Source: Flavobacterium solisilvae (lineage in GTDB: Bacteria; Bacteroidota; Bacteroidia; Flavobacteriales; Flavobacteriaceae). From it: 64,000 bases of DNA. Shown one piece after another: positions 47,163 through 54,659 of this stretch. The position numbers and the translations under genes were made by a program. The notes beneath the pieces were generated by a model. That model was given only the letters and a program-made list of their open reading frames with translations, was not told the origin of the DNA and made no database searches. The stretch is from assembly GCF_012911605.1 (NCBI RefSeq), contig NZ_JAAMPT010000208.1:1-64000 (forward strand). Reading direction: 5' to 3'. Positions within the stretch are counted from its first letter, which is position 1; every line of letters begins with the position of its first letter.

Positions 47163-47180
47163 ACCGCAAATTCACGAATT
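47163..47180 (+). repeat. Solo ACCGCAAATTC repeat arm upstream of the hydrolase gene
   Basis: The 18-mer ACCGCAAATTCACGAATT belongs to the same family as the paired arms at 50610-50667 and 51385-51441. No matching second arm is seen nearby. It lies 20 nt upstream of the hydrolase start (minus strand). Confidence 0.7.
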
Positions 47181-47284
47181 ATTTTTTCACAAACTTTGTC
47201 ATTTTTATGCTCCATGAAATGACGAGTTTTTCTATAAAATGGATTGTTGTAATGGAAAAAATCCCGACAGTTTAATTTTTTATA

Positions 47285-48247
47285 TCATTCAAAAACCACT
47301 TTACTTTTCTCTACAGTTACTTCCATCATAATTTGTTTCCCGAAAATCAAAGCGCGATTGTCTCGAATATGTCCAGCTGGAAAATTATAAATCACCGGAA
47401 TATTCAATCCTTTGATGGTTTCTTCAATGATTTCCAATGCATTTTTTCCCCATGGAATTTCGTTGTCTTTCATATCAGTCATTCCGCCAACGATGATTCC
47501 TTTCAAACTTTTTAAACAGCCGTTTCGTTTCAAGTTCATCATCATTCGGTCGATATGATACATGTATTCATCTAAATCTTCGATAAAAAGGATTTTGTCT
47601 TCGCAGTCAATAGCAGATTCCGAACCTAACAAACTATATAAAATCGATAAATTCCCACCAACCAATTCGCCTTTGGCTTTACCAACATGATTTAAAGCGT
47701 CACAATCTAATTCGTATTCGAGTTTATCGCCAAACAAAGCCGTGCAAAGTGAATTTTTCGCCTCATCGGTTGCTCTTGCCACACTTACTGGCATAATTCC
47801 GTGAATGGATTGAAAACCCATTCGGTTTAAATGACTATGCAAAACCGTTACATCACTAAAACCGATAATCCATTTTGGATTTTGCTTGAATTTGGTAAAA
47901 TCGAGTTTGTCGATAATTCGAACGGTTCCATAACCGCCACGAACACACCAAATAGCTTTGATATTTGGGTTGTCCATTTGTTCTTGAAAATCTTCGGCAC
48001 GTTGATCATCAGTTCCAGCTAATTGGTAATGATCCAAACCTATGGTTTTCCCTAATTTGACTTTTAAACCCCAACCTTCGAGCATAGCAATGGTCGGTTT
48101 TAAATTGTCTTCAATGTTTTTTCGAGCGGTAGAAACGATGGCAACGGTATCGCCGGGTTGCAAAAATGGTGGTGTAATCATCTTTTTTTGAGAATGAAGA
48201 TTATGAAAGAATAAAGAAAATAGAATATAGAGAATAGACTTTTTCAT
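47285..48247 (-). CDS. LD-carboxypeptidase (S66 family), exported
   Basis: A 320-residue protein with a signal peptide-like N-terminus (MKKSILYILFSLFFHNLHSQ). The S66 fold is shown by ITPPFLQPGDTVAIVSTARK, then AIWCVRGGYGTVRIIDKLDF and the nucleophile segment WIIGFSDVTVLHSHL. FIEDLDEYMYHIDRMM (Glu) and NFPAGHIRDNRALIFG (His) complete the triad. It removes the terminal D-alanine from tetrapeptide stems during peptidoglycan recycling; export to the periplasm is somewhat unusual, since E. coli LdcA is cytoplasmic. Confidence 0.9.
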   Translation of the reverse strand: MKKSILYILFSLFFHNLHSQKKMITPPFLQPGDTVAIVSTARKNIEDNLKPTIAMLEGWGLKVKLGKTIGLDHYQLAGTDDQRAEDFQEQMDNPNIKAIWCVRGGYGTVRIIDKLDFTKFKQNPKWIIGFSDVTVLHSHLNRMGFQSIHGIMPVSVARATDEAKNSLCTALFGDKLEYELDCDALNHVGKAKGELVGGNLSILYSLLGSESAIDCEDKILFIEDLDEYMYHIDRMMMNLKRNGCLKSLKGIIVGGMTDMKDNEIPWGKNALEIIEETIKGLNIPVIYNFPAGHIRDNRALIFGKQIMMEVTVEKSKVVFE

Positions 48248-48266
48248 TTTGGAATTGAATCTGAAA

Positions 48267-48274
48267 CAAATGTA
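48267..48274 (-). promoter_or_regulatory. Promoter -7 box of the LD-carboxypeptidase gene
   Basis: The minus strand reads TACATTTG, 19 nt before the start, matching TAnnTTTG. Confidence 0.45.
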
Positions 48275-48306
48275 TAAAAGTTCTTAATAGTTATTTAATT
48301 TTTTAA

Positions 48307-48437
48307 GACACGAATTGCACAAATTTTCACGAACTATTTTACCTTTTAGATTTCACGAAATCTGCTTTTAGCAGATTAGAATTTGTGTAATTATTTTGTA
48401 ATTTCAATAATTTGTGAAAATTCGTGAGATTCGTGTC
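48307..48437. repeat. Large nested inverted repeat between ldcA-like and metG genes
   Basis: A 27-bp left arm (48307-48333, starting GACACGAATTGCACAAATTT) pairs with a right arm (48411-48437) at 23 of 27 positions. Inside is a second perfect hairpin AATCTGC-TTTTA-GCAGATT (48359-48377). No reading frame of note lies in it. Its CACGAATT and CAAATTT words are related to the ACCGCAAATTC family found nearby. Confidence 0.75.
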
Positions 48438-48513
48438 AACTTTTTATTCACTGATGAAATGGAAAGCTGGAAATTGCTTTAAATAAAACTTATAAACAAT
48501 CGATTGTAATGCT

Positions 48514-48521
48514 TATTTTTG
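48514..48521 (+). promoter_or_regulatory. Promoter -7 box of metG
   Basis: TATTTTTG, 22 nt before the metG ATG, matches TAnnTTTG. Confidence 0.45.
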
Positions 48522-48543
48522 CAAAATATATTTTGAATTTACA

Positions 48544-50601
48544 ATGTTAGAAAACCCAAAAAGATATACCATTACGGCAGCTTTGCCTTATACCAATGGA
48601 CCAATCCATATTGGTCATTTGGCTGGAGTTTATGTGCCAAGCGATATTTATGCGCGTTATTTACGTTTGCAAGGAAAAGACGTGGCGTTTATTTGCGGAA
48701 GCGATGAACACGGCGTGGCGATATCGATGAAAGCCAAGAAAGAAGGTATTACACCGCAAGAAGTGATTGATAAATATGACGGGATCATTAGAAAATCATT
48801 TGAAGATTTCGGAATTTCGTTTGACAATTATTCGCGAACTTCGTCCAAAATTCATCACGATACAGCACAGAAATTTTTCAGAAAATTGTATGATAACAAC
48901 GATTTTATTGAAGAAGTTACCGAACAATTGTATGATGCTAAAGCCGAGCAGTTTTTGGCAGACCGATTTGTAACCGGAACGTGTCCAAAGTGCGACAATC
49001 CGGAAGCATACGGCGATCAATGTGAGAAATGTGGTTCGACTTTGAATGCAACCGATTTGATTAACCCAAAATCTACGATTACTGGCGAAACTCCAATTAT
49101 AAAAGAAACAAAACACTGGTTTTTACCTTTGGACAGATACCAAGATTTTTTACAAAAATGGATTTTGGAAGATCATGCGAAAGATTGGAAAACCAATGTT
49201 CTTGGACAAGTAAAATCATGGTTGGACGACGGATTGAAACCTCGTGCCGTAACTCGCGATTTAGATTGGGGAATAGACGTTCCGGTTGATGGCGCAGAAG
49301 GAAAGAAACTTTATGTGTGGTTTGACGCACCAATTGGATACATTTCGGCAACCAAAGAATGGGCTGAAAGAGAAGGAAAAAACTGGGAAGATTATTGGAA
49401 AAACGATGACACCAAACTCGTTCATTTTATTGGCAAAGACAATATTGTTTTTCATTGCATTATTTTTCCGGCGATGTTGAAAGCCGAAGGAAGTTATATT
49501 TTACCCGATAATGTTCCAGCGAATGAGTTTTTGAATTTGGAAGGAAACAAACTTTCTACGTCTAAAAATTGGGCCGTTTGGTTGCACGAATATTTACAAG
49601 ATTTTCCAGAAAAACAAGATGTTTTACGTTATGCTTTAACGGCAAATGCTCCCGAAACTAAGGACAATGACTTTACTTGGAAAGATTTTCAGGCGAGAAA
49701 CAATAATGAATTAGCTGCAGTTTTTGGAAATTTCATCAATCGTGTGGTTGTTTTAACTAACAAATATTATAACGGAATTGTTCCAACGCCAAATGATTTT
49801 ACCGAAGTTGATGAGCAAACTTTAGCCGAATTAAAAGCATATCCAGCGGTAATTTCATCTTCAATTGAAAGATACAGATTTAGAGAAGCGCAAGGTGAAA
49901 TGATGAATGTAGCTCGTTTAGGAAACAAATATTTAGCCGACGAAGAACCTTGGAAAATGGTAAAAACCGATCCAGAACGAGTGAAAACTCAAATGTACGT
50001 TGCGTTGCAAATTGCGGCTGCATTACAAATTTTGTGCGAACCATTTTTACCTTTTACATCAAATAGATTGGCAACGATTTTAAATTTAAATGATTTAAAA
50101 TGGAATTCCGTTTCTGAGACATCAGAATTGCTAAAATCTGGTCATCAAATTGGACAAGCCGAAATATTATTTTCTCAAATAGAAGATGCCGAAATTCAAA
50201 AACAAATAGACAAACTAGAAGCAACGAAAGTTGCCAACAAAGCTGAAAACGCCGTGATAGAACCACAAAAAGAAACGTCAACATTTGAAGATTTCTCAAA
50301 ATTGGATTTGCGTGTTGGAACGATTATTGACGCTGAGAAAATGCCAAAAGCCAACAAACTTTTAGTTTTGAAAGTGGATACTGGAATTGATGTGCGAACA
50401 ATCGTTTCTGGAATTGCAGAACATTTTTCTCCAGAAGAAGTGGTTGGAAAACGCGTGACTGTTTTGGTAAATTTAGCACCAAGAGCATTACGTGGCGTTG
50501 AAAGTCAAGGCATGATTTTGATGACAAATAATGCCGAAGGAAAACTGGTTTTTGTAAATCCAGATGCTGATGGCGTGAAAAATGGAGCGTTGATTTCTTA
50601 A
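48544..50601 (+). CDS. metG: Methionyl-tRNA synthetase
   Basis: A 685-residue class I synthetase charging tRNA-Met. The HIGH motif lies in [22 protein letters not shown] zinc knuckle ([18 protein letters not shown], about 148-165) and the KMSKS equivalent KLSTSKNW (about 337-344) are present. An anticodon-binding helical domain is followed by a C-terminal Trbp111-like tRNA-binding module (about 580-685, [30 protein letters not shown]). Full length and intact. Confidence 0.97.
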   Translation: MLENPKRYTITAALPYTNGPIHIGHLAGVYVPSDIYARYLRLQGKDVAFICGSDEHGVAISMKAKKEGITPQEVIDKYDGIIRKSFEDFGISFDNYSRTSSKIHHDTAQKFFRKLYDNNDFIEEVTEQLYDAKAEQFLADRFVTGTCPKCDNPEAYGDQCEKCGSTLNATDLINPKSTITGETPIIKETKHWFLPLDRYQDFLQKWILEDHAKDWKTNVLGQVKSWLDDGLKPRAVTRDLDWGIDVPVDGAEGKKLYVWFDAPIGYISATKEWAEREGKNWEDYWKNDDTKLVHFIGKDNIVFHCIIFPAMLKAEGSYILPDNVPANEFLNLEGNKLSTSKNWAVWLHEYLQDFPEKQDVLRYALTANAPETKDNDFTWKDFQARNNNELAAVFGNFINRVVVLTNKYYNGIVPTPNDFTEVDEQTLAELKAYPAVISSSIERYRFREAQGEMMNVARLGNKYLADEEPWKMVKTDPERVKTQMYVALQIAAALQILCEPFLPFTSNRLATILNLNDLKWNSVSETSELLKSGHQIGQAEILFSQIEDAEIQKQIDKLEATKVANKAENAVIEPQKETSTFEDFSKLDLRVGTIIDAEKMPKANKLLVLKVDTGIDVRTIVSGIAEHFSPEEVVGKRVTVLVNLAPRALRGVESQGMILMTNNAEGKLVFVNPDADGVKNGALIS

Positions 50602-50609
50602 AAAACATT

Positions 50610-50667
50610 ACCGCAAATTCGCGAATTTTAATTGAAATTTGATAAATGTAATTTGCGAATTTGCGGT
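50610..50667. repeat. ACCGCAAATTC hairpin between metG and the HAD gene
   Basis: Arm ACCGCAAATTCGCGAATT (50610-50627) and its inverse AATTTGCGAATTTGCGGT (50650-50667) match at 17 of 18 positions around a 22-nt spacer. It ends 13 nt before the HAD gene ATG. Confidence 0.85.
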
Positions 50668-50680
50668 CAAATAAAATATC

Positions 50681-51370
50681 ATGAACCCAAAAATAATTGC
50701 TTTTGATGCCGATGATACACTTTGGCACAACGAACCTTATTTTGACGAAGCGCAAGCCAAATTCTGTGAACTTTTTGCCGATTATGCTTCCAATCAAGAG
50801 ATTTTACAATTGATTTTAAGCCATCAAGTAAAAAATCTTCCGCTGTATGGTTTCGGAATAAAAGCGTTTGTATTGTCGATGATCGAATCCGCATTAGAAT
50901 TAACTAATCATCAAATTTCCGGAGCCGGAATTGAAAAAATTATCAAAATCGGGAAAGATTTACTGCAAAAACCTGTAGAACTTTTACCAGAAGTAGAAGA
51001 TGTTTTGCAACAATTAAAAGGAAAATACAAGTTGGTTGTAGCTACCAAAGGCGATTTAAAAGACCAACATAGAAAATTACACGATTCGGGAATTGGACAT
51101 TATTTTCATCATATCGAAGTGATGAGCGATAAAAAAGAATTGGATTATGAAAAAATGCTCGGTCGTTTAGACATCAAACCCGAAGATTTTATTATGATTG
51201 GAAACTCTTTAAAATCGGATGTTTTACCGGTTTTGAATATTGGCGGACACGGTTATCATATCGGCTATCATACGACATGGGAATACGAAAAAATTGATTT
51301 TGAAATTGTACACAACAACTTCAAATCACTGCAAAAAATCTCAGACGTTCTGCCAATTCTATTACAATAA
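50681..51370 (+). CDS. HAD-superfamily phosphatase-like hydrolase
   Basis: A 229-residue cytoplasmic protein. Motif I is IIAFDADDTLWHNE (nucleophile Asp and the DxD step), with a helical cap between about 20 and 90. Motif II is LVVATKGDL, motif III Lys in HKLHD/DKKELDYEKML, and motif IV EDFIMIGNSLKSDVLPVLN. Substrate unknown. It is bracketed by two hairpins of the ACCGCAAATTC family (50610-50667 and 51385-51441). Confidence 0.88.
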   Translation: MNPKIIAFDADDTLWHNEPYFDEAQAKFCELFADYASNQEILQLILSHQVKNLPLYGFGIKAFVLSMIESALELTNHQISGAGIEKIIKIGKDLLQKPVELLPEVEDVLQQLKGKYKLVVATKGDLKDQHRKLHDSGIGHYFHHIEVMSDKKELDYEKMLGRLDIKPEDFIMIGNSLKSDVLPVLNIGGHGYHIGYHTTWEYEKIDFEIVHNNFKSLQKISDVLPILLQ

Positions 51371-51384
51371 TTAAAAATTATGCA

Positions 51385-51441
51385 ACCGCAAATTCGCAAA
51401 TTATTTTAAAATGAAAAAAGTGAAATTTGTGAATTTGCGGT
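51385..51441. repeat. ACCGCAAATTC hairpin between the HAD and CAT-like genes
   Basis: Arm ACCGCAAATTCGCAAATT (51385-51402) and inverse AATTTGTGAATTTGCGGT (51424-51441) match at 17 of 18 positions around a 21-nt spacer. It ends 10 nt before the ATG of the CAT-like gene. Confidence 0.85.
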
Positions 51442-51451
51442 AAATTATTTT

Positions 51452-52075
51452 ATGAAACAAAAACTAAACCTCGATACTTGGAATAGAAAAGAACACTTCC
51501 TTTTTTTTAAACAAATGGAAGAACCTTTTTTTGGTATGACAACCCGAATTGATTGTACCAAAGCGTATGAAAAAGCAAAACAACTCGGCGTTTCGTTTTT
51601 TACTTATTATTTGCATAAAACGTTGGTTGCCGTGAATCAATCAGAACCTTTTCGTTACCGAATTATCAATGACGAAGTGTATATTTTTGACCAAATCGAT
51701 GTTTCGGCTACCATTTTAAGAGACGACAAAACGTTTGGTTTTTCCTTGATGGAATATGTTGAAAATCTGACTGTTTTTGCCGAAATTACTAAAAAAGAAA
51801 TTGAACGAATTCAAAACACAACTGGATTAATTACCCGAGATTTTGACATCAATTTAATTCATTTTTCTGCCGTTCCGTGGATTGATTTTACGTCTTATTC
51901 TCATGCGCGAAGTTTTACTTTTCCGGATAGTTGTCCGAAAATATCATTTGGAAAAATGACTGAAGAAAATGATAAAAAAACCATGGCAATGGCTATTCAT
52001 GTTCACCACGGATTGATGGATGGTTATCATGTGGGCGAATTTTTAACGTTATTTCAACAATTGATGAACGAATAA
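51452..52075 (+). CDS. Chloramphenicol-acetyltransferase-like protein
   Basis: A 207-residue protein of the type A CAT fold: LDTWNRKEHFLFFKQMEEPFFGMTTRIDC at the N-terminus, the middle LIHFSAVPWIDFTSYSHA, and the catalytic segment VHHGLMDGYHVGEF (the HHxxxDGxH motif with the catalytic His intact). Homologues of this kind are common in Flavobacteriaceae chromosomes. Whether this one confers chloramphenicol resistance or acetylates a metabolite cannot be told from sequence, and there is no mobile element beside it. Confidence 0.85.
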   Translation: MKQKLNLDTWNRKEHFLFFKQMEEPFFGMTTRIDCTKAYEKAKQLGVSFFTYYLHKTLVAVNQSEPFRYRIINDEVYIFDQIDVSATILRDDKTFGFSLMEYVENLTVFAEITKKEIERIQNTTGLITRDFDINLIHFSAVPWIDFTSYSHARSFTFPDSCPKISFGKMTEENDKKTMAMAIHVHHGLMDGYHVGEFLTLFQQLMNE

Positions 52076-52104
52076 ATTGTTAACTTTACCAAAAAAGAAT
52101 TTTT

Positions 52105-52626
52105 ATGTTACAAACAAATATCGAAAATGCGCTGAACAAGCAAATTAGAATCGAAGCCGAGTCATCTCAAATCTATTTATCTATGGCTTGTTGGGCAGAA
52201 TCTCAAGGACTTGAAGGTGTTGCACAGTTTATGTATGCACAATCTGACGAAGAACGCATGCACATGTTGAAATTGGTAAAATATGTAAACGAAAGAGGTT
52301 CGCTTGCAGAAATTACCGATTTGAAAGCACCAAAAACCAAATTTGGAACTTTCAAAGAAATGTTTGAAGAATTGTACCAACACGAATTGTTTGTTTCTAA
52401 TTCCATCAACGAATTGGTTCACATTACGTTAGGCGAAAAAGATTATGCTACTCATAATTTCTTGCAATGGTATGTTGCCGAACAAATTGAAGAAGAAGCG
52501 CAAGCCAAAACAATTTTAGACAAAATCAACTTAATTGGTGAAGATCGTGGCGGATTATATTTGTTTGATCGCGATATTCAACAATTAACAGTAACAAGTT
52601 CTATTTCTTTGAATCAAAATCCTTAA
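52105..52626 (+). CDS. ftnA: Non-haem ferritin
   Basis: A 173-residue four-helix-bundle iron-storage protein. Ferroxidase ligands are visible in NKQIRIEAESSQIYLSMACWAE (Glu), GVAQFMYAQSDEERMHMLKLVKYV (Glu-x-x-His) and YVAEQIEEEAQAKTILDKI (Glu, Glu). Forms a 24-mer shell in the cytoplasm. It lies 29 nt after the CAT-like gene. The iron theme recurs at the end of the window (feoAB). Confidence 0.95.
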   Translation: MLQTNIENALNKQIRIEAESSQIYLSMACWAESQGLEGVAQFMYAQSDEERMHMLKLVKYVNERGSLAEITDLKAPKTKFGTFKEMFEELYQHELFVSNSINELVHITLGEKDYATHNFLQWYVAEQIEEEAQAKTILDKINLIGEDRGGLYLFDRDIQQLTVTSSISLNQNP

Positions 52627-52655
52627 TATTTTTATTTAGATTGTTTAAAAATAAT

Positions 52656-52663
52656 TATATTTG
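52656..52663 (+). promoter_or_regulatory. Promoter -7 box of the small Cys/Lys protein gene
   Basis: TATATTTG matches TAnnTTTG exactly and stands 23 nt upstream of the TTG start at 52687. Transcription from it would give a leader of about 15-18 nt, which supports the TTG start. Confidence 0.55.
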
Positions 52664-52686
52664 TACCGAAATTAAATTCGGCTGTT

Positions 52687-52854
52687 TTGAGCAAGAAGGA
52701 AAAAGATAAAAAGAAGAAGAAAAAGGACAAGAAAGAAGCCTTAAAAAAAATTAAGGTCGCCGAAAATTGCAAGTCCAAATGTTGCGAAAAATATAAGAAA
52801 AGTGAAAGCAAGCGATGTTCACGTTGCCCAATGTTTGACCTTTTTAAAAAATAA
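52687..52854 (+). CDS. Small Lys-rich protein with conserved-looking cysteine cluster
   Basis: A 55-residue frame starting with TTG (no in-frame ATG upstream before the promoter box) and ending TAA at 52852-52854. The first 23 residues are very Lys-rich. The second half carries cysteines at about 28, 32, 33, 44 and 47 in CKSKCCEKYKKSESKRCSRCP, ending MFDLFKK. The spacing (CxxxCC...CxxC) suggests metal binding. I recall similar small proteins in Bacteroidota but no name. A -7 box in front and a terminator directly behind argue that it is a real gene. Confidence 0.6.
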   Translation: MSKKEKDKKKKKKDKKEALKKIKVAENCKSKCCEKYKKSESKRCSRCPMFDLFKK

Positions 52855-52883
52855 ATCCTTCAAGTTATTTGAAGGATTTTTTA
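52853..52883. terminator. Bidirectional terminator after the small Cys/Lys gene
   Basis: AAATCCTTCAA pairs with TTGAAGGATTT across a short AT loop. A T-run follows on the plus strand and the hairpin touches the 3' end of the convergent gene at 52881, so it probably serves both. Confidence 0.75.
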
Positions 52884-53324
52884 ATTTATATACGTCCAGT
52901 TTTGTCCATCACTAATCACTATTACAGTTCTTAAATTTCCTTCATACATGTATATTTGAGCGCTTCCAACTGTTGAGTTTTTTGGAAATAAAAGATTTGT
53001 TGTCGTTGTAAGCTGAGCGGTGACTGCATTTTGGATATTTCTGATAATGTAAACTCTTCCTGGGAACAAGGTAGGATTTGGTAATTGAAATTTATCATCT
53101 GTTGCAAGTGGATTTATGGAAATATAAATCCCATCGTCTATTAAAACCGCTGCACCACCATTTCCTGTACCATTTCCGTTTAAGGTAACTGTTTTTAAAG
53201 ATAAATTTCCGTTGATGTCTAAAGTACTCAAGGGATTATCCGTATTAATTCCAACTTGTGAAAAACCAAAATTCACAGCAAAAAATACTGTAAATAAAAT
53301 CAACATCAGTTTTGACTTATTCAT
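52881..53324 (-). CDS. Small secreted protein with tail-fibre-like N-terminal segment
   Basis: A 147-residue protein with a signal peptide (MNKSKLMLILFTVFFAVNF). The mature start QVGINTDNPLSTLDINGNLSLKTV has the 'VGIGTxxPxxxLDVxGN' pattern found at the N-terminus of many Bacteroidota surface proteins and phage-tail-like proteins. After it the sequence is beta-rich with no recognised domain and no T9SS tail. It is monocistronic, flanked by two convergent or solo terminators. Function unknown. Confidence 0.65.
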   Translation of the reverse strand: MNKSKLMLILFTVFFAVNFGFSQVGINTDNPLSTLDINGNLSLKTVTLNGNGTGNGGAAVLIDDGIYISINPLATDDKFQLPNPTLFPGRVYIIRNIQNAVTAQLTTTTNLLFPKNSTVGSAQIYMYEGNLRTVIVISDGQNWTYIN

Positions 53325-53477
53325 GACTACAATTTTAATTTTGACAGAAACAGAAATTAAAAGTAATTATTTTATTTTGTAATCATTATCTTAATATTAC
53401 AGAAATAGTTTCCAAAACGTTTTCGTGTTGAAAACTTCTTGATTTTTAAGTAATTATTATACGAAAATGACAAATAA

Positions 53478-53507
53478 AAAACGGCAAAATTAAAGTTTTG
53501 CCGTTTT
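53478..53507 (-). terminator. Terminator of the HRDC-protein gene
   Basis: The 12-bp perfect stem AAAACGGCAAAA/TTTTGCCGTTTT with a 6-nt loop lies 21 nt past the HRDC gene stop and is followed by T residues on the minus strand. The remaining part of 53325-53527 shows no gene. Confidence 0.8.
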
Positions 53508-53527
53508 AATTTATTCTCAATTACAAT

Positions 53528-53968
53528 TTAAAAAGCATTTAAAACTGAAATTATATCATCTCCATATTTTTCTGTTCTAGCTTTTCCAAAGCTTGAAATA
53601 TTTTGTAATTCTGAAAAAGTTTTTGGATTTGATTTAGCTATTTCCAACAAATGAGAATTATGACAAATTCTAAAAGCCGACCAATTTAATTTTTCTGCCA
53701 AATCGTTTCTCCAACTTCTTAGTGCTTTGAAAGTTTTAAGTTCATCGGTTGATAAATCATCTAGTTGTAATCTATTTTCTGATTTCTGAGCTTTCACTAC
53801 TTTGGGTTGATAGAAAACTACAGCCGACCAAAAATCGATAGTTCCAGTTGTTACAAAATTAGTTGACGTAAGCTTCACTTCTACTGAGTCTAAAAACTCA
53901 TTCATTTTAGCTTGATCATTTTGACAATGTTCTTTGCTTAATCGAATATTAAATACCTTGATATTCAT
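53528..53968 (-). CDS. HRDC-domain protein
   Basis: A 146-residue protein. The C-terminal half (about 75-146) is an HRDC domain: LKTFKALRSWRNDLAEKLNWSAFRICHNSHLLEIAKSNPKTFSELQNISSFGKARTEKYGDDII has the usual helix order and the 'L..I....GFG..K..KYG..I' end seen in RecQ and RNase D. The N-terminal half (MNIKVFNIRLSKEHCQNDQAKMNEFLDSVEV) is of a kind found fused to HRDC in Bacteroidota. Probably a nucleic-acid-binding accessory. It begins 18 nt after ssb, implying joint transcription. Confidence 0.82.
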   Translation of the reverse strand: MNIKVFNIRLSKEHCQNDQAKMNEFLDSVEVKLTSTNFVTTGTIDFWSAVVFYQPKVVKAQKSENRLQLDDLSTDELKTFKALRSWRNDLAEKLNWSAFRICHNSHLLEIAKSNPKTFSELQNISSFGKARTEKYGDDIISVLNAF

Positions 53969-53986
53969 AATTACTCGTTTTAGAAA

Positions 53987-54319
53987 TTATTTCCCTAACA
54001 AAAGAATATCATTGGCAACAACTTCTGTAACATAACGTTTAACTCCATCTTTATCTAGATAATCGCTGTACGTAAGTTTTCCTTCAATGCAAATCTCTTT
54101 GCCTTTTGTTACATATTTTTCAATAACATCGGCAACTTTTCCCCAAGCTTTAACTTTATGCCATTGTGTATCTTCTACTTTTTCACCTTTGGCGTTGATG
54201 TAATAATCATTTGTTGCTAAAGTAATGTTAGCTACTTTTTTTCCTTCTCCAAAAGTTTTTACTTCTGGTTCTTGTCCTACGTGACCAATTAACTGTACTT
54301 TGTTTTTCATTGCGTTCAT
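53987..54319 (-). CDS. ssb: Single-stranded DNA-binding protein
   Basis: A 110-residue OB-fold protein (MNAMKNKVQLIGHVGQEPEVKTFGEGKKVANITLATN). WHKVKAWGKVADVIEKYVTKGKEICIEGKL is the core ssDNA-binding segment. The start at 54319 is chosen; a second ATG at 54310 is equally possible. It lacks the long acidic C-terminal tail (DDIPF-like) that recruits repair enzymes in housekeeping SSBs, and ends in NDILLLGK. It is thus a short SSB, possibly a secondary paralogue. It is paired with the HRDC gene. Confidence 0.9.
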   Translation of the reverse strand: MNAMKNKVQLIGHVGQEPEVKTFGEGKKVANITLATNDYYINAKGEKVEDTQWHKVKAWGKVADVIEKYVTKGKEICIEGKLTYSDYLDKDGVKRYVTEVVANDILLLGK

Positions 54320-54659
54320 GGCGTTTAAATTTAAAATGTTAATGTTAAAATATTTTGTCTTGGTGAAATTTATATAGTCATTGAATTTGATTTTTGCAAT
54401 TGCTATTGTATTTGTTTCCTTCCGACGATGCAAAGTTGTGACAAGTGCAAAATGTTATTCGGTTGATAAACGTTTACTTTCGTTTGTAAGTGTTTGTTGT
54501 CGTTTGTTATTGAATTTATTATTGATAATCAGTGTTTTATTTGTTTTTAACTTGAGTTTGTTTTTTTGTTATATTGCAGTAATAAATGAGTTAGATGCAA
54601 TTTTATTGAAACCCTTGCAATTTTTGACTACTTAACTAAAAAGCAAAAACAATTAAAAC
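54320..54659. other. Divergent intergenic region between ssb and the DUF262 gene
   Basis: 340 bases with no gene. The notable feature is a run of imperfect GTTTGT/CGTTT-type repeats at about 54471-54512 (CGTTTACTTT, CGTTTGTAAGTG, TTTGTTGT, CGTTTGTTATTG). No clear TAnnTTTG box stands before the DUF262 gene. Confidence 0.5.

Noticed and set aside
47142..47215. Upstream starts for the hydrolase gene or a separate small gene
   Set aside because: The sequence is intergenic repeat (ACCGCAAATTC family); the conserved hydrolase N-terminus starts at 47142.
51452..52075. Acquired chloramphenicol-resistance gene
   Set aside because: The catalytic motif is intact, but there is no mobile element, and CAT-like chromosomal genes are common in the family; resistance cannot be claimed.
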